Of a DNA stretch of 64,000 nucleotides, positions 59,561 through 64,000 are shown piece after piece. Numbering within the stretch: the stretch's first letter is position 1; every line of letters begins with the position of its first letter. This stretch comes from Streptomyces sp. NBC_00704. GTDB lineage: Bacteria > Actinomycetota > Actinomycetes > Streptomycetales > Streptomycetaceae. A model generated the notes under the pieces. The model saw nothing but the letters and a program-made list of their open reading frames with translations. It was not told where the DNA came from and made no database searches. The position numbers and the translations under genes were made by a program. The DNA lies in assembly GCF_036226605.1 (NCBI RefSeq), contig NZ_CP109000.1, positions 7,374,501 through 7,438,500 on the forward strand, given 5' to 3'.

Positions 59561-60640
59561 ATGACGGCGTGGACGACACGGGGCGACGGCATCGACCGGC
59601 TGTCCGCGGTCCGCGTCCCCCTACCGGAGCCCGGTCCGACCGAGGTGCTGGTGAAGACGGCGGCCGTGTCGCTCAACTACCGCGACCTGCTGGTGGTGGG
59701 CGGCGTCGACCACTGGTCGCCCGACCGGGACGTGGTGCCCGTCTCCGACGGCGTCGGCTCCGTCGCCGCGGTCGGCTCCGAGGTGACCCGCTGGCAGCCG
59801 GGCGACCGGGTCTCGGCCGGGTTCCTGCCCCGGTGGCGGTCGGGTCCGCTCACCGAGGACACCTATGTGTCACCGGTCGGCGGGCCGGTCAACCGCGGCA
59901 TGCTCGCCGAGTACGTCCTCGTCGAACAGGACGAGGCGGTGCGCACCGCACAGAGCCTGGACGACGTGCACGCGGCCACGCTGCCCGTCGCCGGGGTGAC
60001 CGCCTGGCACGCCGTCGGCCGCCGCAGCCGGGTCCGGCCCGGCGAGACGGTGCTCGTCCACGGCACCGGCGGAGTCGCCCTGTTCGCCGCGCAGTTGACG
60101 CTGGCCCTGGGGGCGACCCCCGTCGTCACCTCCGGCAGCGACGAGAAACTCGACAGGCTCCGCGCGCTCGGCGTCGACCGCACGATCAACTACCGGCGCA
60201 CCGAGGACCTCGCGGCGGAGGTCCTCCGGATGACCGGCGGCGAGGGTGTGGACCATGTCGTCGAGACCGTCGGCGGCGACAACCTGAACCGCTCGCTGGA
60301 GGCGGTCAAGGTGGGCGGCAGCATCAGCTTCATCGGCCTCATCGCCGGACGCGAGGCGAACATCGACGTCTACCGGTTCGTCACCAAGAACGTCACCGTC
60401 CACGGCATCGAGACCGGCTCCCTGGACATGCTCGAAGAGCTGGTGGCCTTCGTCGACGAACACGGCATCACGCCCGTGATCGACTCCGTCCACCCGGCCG
60501 AGCGGGTTCAGGACGCGTTGCGCCACCTCGAAGGCGGCGGCCACTTCGGCAAGATCGTCGTCACCTTGCCGGGCGCGACGGCGCCTCGCGCCGCTTCCGC
60601 CGTCCCCGGTCGTCAATCGGCCCGGCCCGGATCCCGGTGA
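59561..60640 (+). CDS. NAD(P)-dependent alcohol dehydrogenase, MDR superfamily
   Basis: 359 residues from ATG 59561 (MTAWTTRGDGIDRL); GTG starts at 59483 and 59495 are possible. It contains VSLNYRDLLVVGG, PVSDGVGSVAAVGSEV, GDRVSAGF, VLVHGTGGVALFAAQ and VVETVGGDNLNRSLEAV. The catalytic zinc Cys (usually GHE/C) is absent, which places it with zinc-free MDR enzymes. It lies between the ArsR gene and a LacI gene 10 bp downstream. Confidence 0.88.
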   Translation: MTAWTTRGDGIDRLSAVRVPLPEPGPTEVLVKTAAVSLNYRDLLVVGGVDHWSPDRDVVPVSDGVGSVAAVGSEVTRWQPGDRVSAGFLPRWRSGPLTEDTYVSPVGGPVNRGMLAEYVLVEQDEAVRTAQSLDDVHAATLPVAGVTAWHAVGRRSRVRPGETVLVHGTGGVALFAAQLTLALGATPVVTSGSDEKLDRLRALGVDRTINYRRTEDLAAEVLRMTGGEGVDHVVETVGGDNLNRSLEAVKVGGSISFIGLIAGREANIDVYRFVTKNVTVHGIETGSLDMLEELVAFVDEHGITPVIDSVHPAERVQDALRHLEGGGHFGKIVVTLPGATAPRAASAVPGRQSARPGSR

Positions 60641-60650
60641 GGAGTGTTTC

Positions 60651-61676
60651 GTGAACATCGGTGAGATCGCCCGGCGGGCCGGTGTCTCGCGGAGCACCGT
60701 GTCGTACGTCCTGAGCGGGAAGCGTCCGGTGTCGGAGGAGACGCGTCGCAGGATCCAGCGGGTGATCGACGAGCTGGGGTATCGGCCCAATGCGAGTGCG
60801 CGGGCGCTGGCGAACGGGCGGACCAGCACGATCGGGCTGGTGTTCCCGCCGGCGGGCGACCATTACACCGGGATGCAGCTCGACTTCATCGGCAGTGTGG
60901 TGGAGGCCGCGGCGGCCTGTGACTACGACGTGCTGCTGTCGCCGAGCGGTGTGGACAGCGACCGTTCGTTCCAGCGGCTGCTTGGGGAGCGGCGGGTGGA
61001 CGGGGCGATCCTGATGGAGATCCGGCTCCGGGACGACCGGGTGGATCATCTGGCCGCTCTGGGGTTTCCGTCGGTGGCGATCGGCCGTACCGCCGAGCCG
61101 GACGGTGACTGGTGGGTGGGCCTGGACCACACGGCGCTGGCGGCGGCCTGCGTCCACCACCTCGCCGATCTCGGCCATCGCCGGGTGGCGTTCGTCAACC
61201 GTCCCGAGCAGTTGGTGCGGGCGGGGTACGAGTCGGCGCACCGTGGTCTGGAGGGGTTCACGAAGGCGGCGGCCGAGCGCGGGCTGGGCGTGCGGACGTA
61301 CTGCTGCGGGGACGACGCCGCGTCGGGGCAGGCGTGCATGGAGCGGATCCTGCACGACGATCCGGCCACCACGGGCGTGGTCACCCTGAACGAGGCGGCG
61401 CTGGGCGGTCTGTACCGGGCTCTGGCGGAGGCGGGCCGTCACGTGCCGCGTGACTTCTCGGTCACCGGCGTGGTGGCGGGCCGGTGGGCGGAGACGGTGA
61501 CCCCGCGGCTGACCGCGGCGGACGTGCCGGCCGAGGAGATGGGCCGCCTCGCCGTCGACCTCCTCGTCGAACGCCTCGACCACCCCGGCGCCCCGCCCCG
61601 CCACCACCTCCTCGCCCCGCCCATCTCCCTGCGCGCCAGCACCGGCCCCGCCACCGCACACACGGCCGACGGCTGA
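60651..61676 (+). CDS. LacI-family transcriptional regulator
   Basis: 341 residues: headpiece IGEIARRAGVSRSTVSYVLSGKRPVSEETR, hinge YRPNASARALANGRTSTIG, and an effector domain (VDGAILME, VAFVNRPEQLVRAGYESAHRGLEGF, TGVVTLNEAALGGLYRAL). GTG 60651 follows GAGGAG. It lies 10 bp after the MDR gene and may be co-transcribed. No sugar gene is nearby, so targets are unknown. G+C at third positions in its first half appears a little lower than its neighbours (for example GTGCGTCC, GGGCTGGTGTTC runs), without clear evidence of transfer. Confidence 0.88.
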   Translation: MNIGEIARRAGVSRSTVSYVLSGKRPVSEETRRRIQRVIDELGYRPNASARALANGRTSTIGLVFPPAGDHYTGMQLDFIGSVVEAAAACDYDVLLSPSGVDSDRSFQRLLGERRVDGAILMEIRLRDDRVDHLAALGFPSVAIGRTAEPDGDWWVGLDHTALAAACVHHLADLGHRRVAFVNRPEQLVRAGYESAHRGLEGFTKAAAERGLGVRTYCCGDDAASGQACMERILHDDPATTGVVTLNEAALGGLYRALAEAGRHVPRDFSVTGVVAGRWAETVTPRLTAADVPAEEMGRLAVDLLVERLDHPGAPPRHHLLAPPISLRASTGPATAHTADG

Positions 61677-61742
61677 ACGGCCGGCGGCGCGGGCCGGACG
61701 GCGGGCAACGGACGGCGGACGGGGCGAGCCCCGGGAACGGCG

Positions 61743-61765
61743 ACATAACGACCGGTCGGTAATGT
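61743..61765 (+). promoter_or_regulatory. Near-consensus gamma-butyrolactone-receptor/TetR-type palindrome
   Basis: The site begins ACATAACGACC and continues GGTCGGTAATGT (61743-61765). Against the ArpA-type consensus halves ACATACCGACC and GGTCGGTATGT there is one substitution and one inserted base. It is 8 bp before the ATG, overlapping the presumed ribosome-binding/promoter region. Confidence 0.5.
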
Positions 61766-61772
61766 GCCGGGC

Positions 61773-62642
61773 ATGACTACCTCCGCCCTCGGACCGCTCG
61801 CCGGCCGACGCTGTCACCACCCGCTCAACTCCCTGCACGCGACGCACTACTTCGCGCCCGAACTGGGTCGGGAACTGGGCGCGCTGGGCATCACCCATCC
61901 GCGGGCCGTCAACTTCGCCGCACGAGCGGCCGCGCTCGGCCCGGTCGGGGCGGGCGCCGTGACCGCGGCCTTCTACAACTACAAGCACGACCTCGTGGCC
62001 CGGCACGTGCCCGCCGTGTGGTCGGTCGCCGGCCCCGCCGACGTGCTCGCCGCCCGTCTGCGCGCCGTCGACGCGACGCTGCGCCGCCTGCTGGGGGAGG
62101 AGGCCGTGGCGTCCGCGGAGATGGCGGAGGCGGCCGGGCTGGCGCTGCGCGCCGCCGAGGCGTGCGGACGCGGCGCCCGGCCCCTGTACTCGGCCCACGC
62201 CGACCTGCCCGTCCCCGGTGAGCCGCACCTCGCGTACTGGCACGCGGCGACCCTGCTGCGCGAGCACCGGGGCGACGGCCACCTGGCCGTGCTGATGTCC
62301 GCGGGGCTCGACGGGCTGGAGGCGACGGTGACGCACACCTCCACCGGCCGGGGCATGACGCCGAAGTGGGTGCGGGCCACCCGCGGCTGGAGCGAGGACG
62401 AGTGGAACGCGGCGGCCGGCCGCCTGCGCGAGCGCGGACTGCTGGACGAGGAGGGCGAGCTGACCGAGCGGGGCGTCGCGCTCCGCGAGGACGTCGAGCG
62501 GGAGACGGACCGCGTCGACCTGGCGCCGTACGAGCACCTGGGCGCGCAGGGCGTGGCCCGCCTGACGGACCTCGCCTCGGCGTTCGCCCGCGCCGCCGCG
62601 GCCGCGGGCGCGTTCCCGGCGGACCTCCTCGGCAAGCGCTGA
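61773..62642 (+). CDS. SCO6745-family protein
   Basis: 289 residues. It has the family opening CHHPLNSLHATHYFAPELGREL and continues HPRAVNFAARAAALGPVGAGAVTAAFYNYKHD, then a winged-helix-like C-terminus (RGMTPKWVRATRGWSEDEW, GLLDEEGELTERGVALR). These helical proteins of actinobacteria (SalK type) have no established activity. The start is ATG 61773; a GTG at 61764 is also possible. A receptor-type palindrome lies immediately upstream. Confidence 0.8.
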   Translation: MTTSALGPLAGRRCHHPLNSLHATHYFAPELGRELGALGITHPRAVNFAARAAALGPVGAGAVTAAFYNYKHDLVARHVPAVWSVAGPADVLAARLRAVDATLRRLLGEEAVASAEMAEAAGLALRAAEACGRGARPLYSAHADLPVPGEPHLAYWHAATLLREHRGDGHLAVLMSAGLDGLEATVTHTSTGRGMTPKWVRATRGWSEDEWNAAAGRLRERGLLDEEGELTERGVALREDVERETDRVDLAPYEHLGAQGVARLTDLASAFARAAAAAGAFPADLLGKR

Positions 62643-62715
62643 CCCGGTCCGGCCGCGCGGCCGGACCGCAGCGAGGCCGCACGGGAGGCCGGGCGGGGAG
62701 GCCGCGGCCCTCCCG

Positions 62716-63438
62716 TCACTCGGGGGCGGGCGCTCCCGGCGGGACCAGCTGCCGGGAGCGCAGGTGCTCCCGCAGGGCCTGCGCGGTGTTGCTGACGTGC
62801 AGCAGCGCGGCGGCCTGGCTGAGGGCGCCGTCGCGGGTGGTGAGCGCCGCGTAGATCGCCTCGTGCTCGGCGAGCGTCCGGCCCGCGGCCTCGTCGTCGG
62901 TCAGACCACGCCGTATCCGCGCCCGCAGCGTGCGGCCGGAGATGCCCTCCAGGAGGGTCAGCAGGCTCTCGTTGCCCGTCGCGGCGATCACCGCGCGGTG
63001 GAACGCGGCGTCGTGCGCGTTGAGCAGTTCGACGTCGTCGCGGGCCTCGCGCATGGCGTCCAGGTGGCTCTTGACCTCGGCCAGTTGGTCGTCGGAGATG
63101 CGGGCCGCGGCCAACGCGGTGGCGGCCGGTTCGAGGAGCCGGCGTACCTCCATGAGGTCCTGGAGCGCCGCGGAGTCGCCCTGCAGCAACTCGACCGCCC
63201 CGCCCAGGCCCGCCAGGAGCAGGCTGGGCTGAAGGCTGGTGACGTAGGTGCCGTCGCCCCGCCGCACCTCCAGGACCCGCGCCACGGCCAGGGCCTTGAC
63301 CGCCTCGCGGGCGAGGTTGCGGGACAGGCCCAGCTGGGCGGCCAGATCCGCCTCGGGCGGCAGTTTCGACCCCGGTGGCAGGGCGCCGGTGCGGATCAGC
63401 TCACGAATGCGTTCGATGGCCTTGTCCGTCAGCGACAC
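62716..63438 (-). CDS. GntR-family regulator, FadR subfamily
   Basis: 240 residues: GntR winged helix (about 5-70: IRELIRTGALPPGSKLPPEADLAAQLGLSRNLAREAVKAL) and an FCD domain (about 85-225: LMEVRRLLEPAATALAAAR, HDAAFHRAVIAATGNESLL, EHEAIYAAL). FCD regulators bind carboxylic acids at a metal site (Asp/His/His, of which HDAAFH and EHEAI parts are seen). The start is ATG 63438. Neighbour metabolic genes are outside the window. Confidence 0.9.
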   Translation of the reverse strand: MSLTDKAIERIRELIRTGALPPGSKLPPEADLAAQLGLSRNLAREAVKALAVARVLEVRRGDGTYVTSLQPSLLLAGLGGAVELLQGDSAALQDLMEVRRLLEPAATALAAARISDDQLAEVKSHLDAMREARDDVELLNAHDAAFHRAVIAATGNESLLTLLEGISGRTLRARIRRGLTDDEAAGRTLAEHEAIYAALTTRDGALSQAAALLHVSNTAQALREHLRSRQLVPPGAPAPE

Positions 63439-63521
63439 CGCGTACTCCTCACCCGCTCCCGCCGGAACCTTCGGGAGCGGCCTCGATGATACGGGGGCGC
63501 GGCGGCGGCAGACCCGGCCGC

Positions 63522-64000
63522 TCAGCCGGGATTGCCCTCGCCCTCGGTGGTGACCTCGAAGGCGTTGAGGTAGGTGCAGACCAGCTGGTAGAAGCCGACC
63601 GTGAGGACCAGGTCGGAGAGCTGCTCGACGGTGAGGAAGGACAGCGCCAGCGTCCGGTCGGCGTCGGTGAGGCCGTGCCGCTCCAGGAGCCGGTCGGTCA
63701 GCGCGAGGACCGCCGCCTGCTCCGCCGGCAGCCCCTGCGGCGAACCGGTCCCGGCGGCGGCGGCGACCGCGGCCTCGTCGAGACCGAGGCCGCGCCCGAT
63801 CCGCTCGTGGTGGTGGACCTCGTACGGCGCCCCGTAGACGTGTCCGACGCGCAGGACGGCCAGTTCGCGCAGGGGGTGCGGGAGCGCGCCGCGGGCGATC
63901 GCGTCGCCCAGCCGCACCAGGTCGGGAGCCAGCGCCGGCGAGTGGAACACCATGCGGTACACGTTGAGGGCGGACCGCTCCTCGGCGATCTCCCGTGCCC
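63522..64000 (-). CDS. Carboxymuconolactone decarboxylase-like protein (5' part cut by window edge)
   Basis: The frame remains open to the right edge: upstream of VYRMVFHSP comes AREIAEERSALN, the usual start region of AhpD-like proteins of the PF02627/YciW type, so the true start is beyond 64000. The visible part has LRELAVLRVGHVYGAPYEVHHHERIGR (a variant of the CxxC helix: no Cys pair, His-rich), EQAAVLALTDRLLE and a C-terminal LSDLVLTVGFYQLVCTYLNAF. At least 159 residues are present. It is a paralogue class of the gene at 21614. Confidence 0.85.
   Translation of the reverse strand, partial: AREIAEERSALNVYRMVFHSPALAPDLVRLGDAIARGALPHPLRELAVLRVGHVYGAPYEVHHHERIGRGLGLDEAAVAAAAGTGSPQGLPAEQAAVLALTDRLLERHGLTDADRTLALSFLTVEQLSDLVLTVGFYQLVCTYLNAFEVTTEGEGNPG

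Noticed and set aside
1..64000. Mobile elements, tRNA genes, integrase or attachment sites
   Set aside because: No transposase, integrase, terminal inverted repeat or tRNA-like structure was found.

Overview
This window is chromosomal DNA of very high G+C (roughly 72-74 percent by eye) with Streptomyces-type codon use. Frequent GTG starts, ATGA/GTGA stop-start overlaps, WhiJ-type regulator pairs, a gamma-butyrolactone/butenolide receptor and several SpoIIE-type phosphatases all point to Streptomyces or a close relative. I see no rRNA, tRNA, CRISPR array, transposase or phage gene. Both ends cut through genes.

Layout. 0-5 kb: a truncated DUF574 methyltransferase, a WhiJ-type module (XRE/DUF5753 regulator, DUF397 partner and a divergent anti-sigma-like ATPase), a monooxygenase-fold protein, an IclR regulator and a membrane PP2C phosphatase. 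5-21.5 kb: a carbohydrate-utilisation locus. It has a secreted Cip1-like protein and a three-gene operon of secreted enzymes (an alpha/alpha-barrel hydrolase with two discoidin domains, a GH43 enzyme with an N-terminal ricin lectin, and a metzincin-like protease with the same lectin). It continues with a LacI repressor, a sugar ABC importer without an ATPase, and two DUF1680-type beta-L-arabinofuranosidases (GH127, and a Tat-exported GH146-like one). The gene set suggests uptake of beta-L-arabinofuranosides from plant hydroxyproline-rich glycoproteins. The two main promoters share the same two operator-like elements in the same places.

21.5-24.4 kb: a carboxymuconolactone decarboxylase-like gene behind an ECF41-type promoter, a type II NADH dehydrogenase-like flavoprotein and a second DUF574 methyltransferase. 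24.4-29 kb: an acyl-CoA oxidase, a butenolide receptor and a P450 in the aco-avaR1-cyp17 arrangement of the avenolide locus of S. avermitilis, with receptor-site-like palindromes on both divergent promoters.

29-52.5 kb: a stress and osmoadaptation island. It holds PRC-barrel, SPW-repeat and small membrane proteins, two multidomain SpoIIE phosphatases, a molybdopterin oxidoreductase lacking the N-terminal Fe-S cysteines with a helical partner, an SDR, a YbdK ligase/amidotransferase/S9 peptidase operon, CtaG/DUF2243 membrane proteins, and a coupled rsbQ-rsbP-rsbV operon. Several genes have SigB-like upstream sequences. An MFS gene here carries a frameshift.

52.5-64 kb: mixed metabolic and regulatory genes: a RibD-fold reductase, an LRV-repeat protein with an internal cysteine cluster, a second P450, a lipoprotein, a GNAT, a quinone oxidoreductase divergent from an ArsR regulator across a clear inverted-repeat operator, an alcohol dehydrogenase, a second LacI, an SCO6745-family protein behind a near-consensus receptor-type palindrome, a FadR-type regulator and a truncated carboxymuconolactone decarboxylase-like gene.
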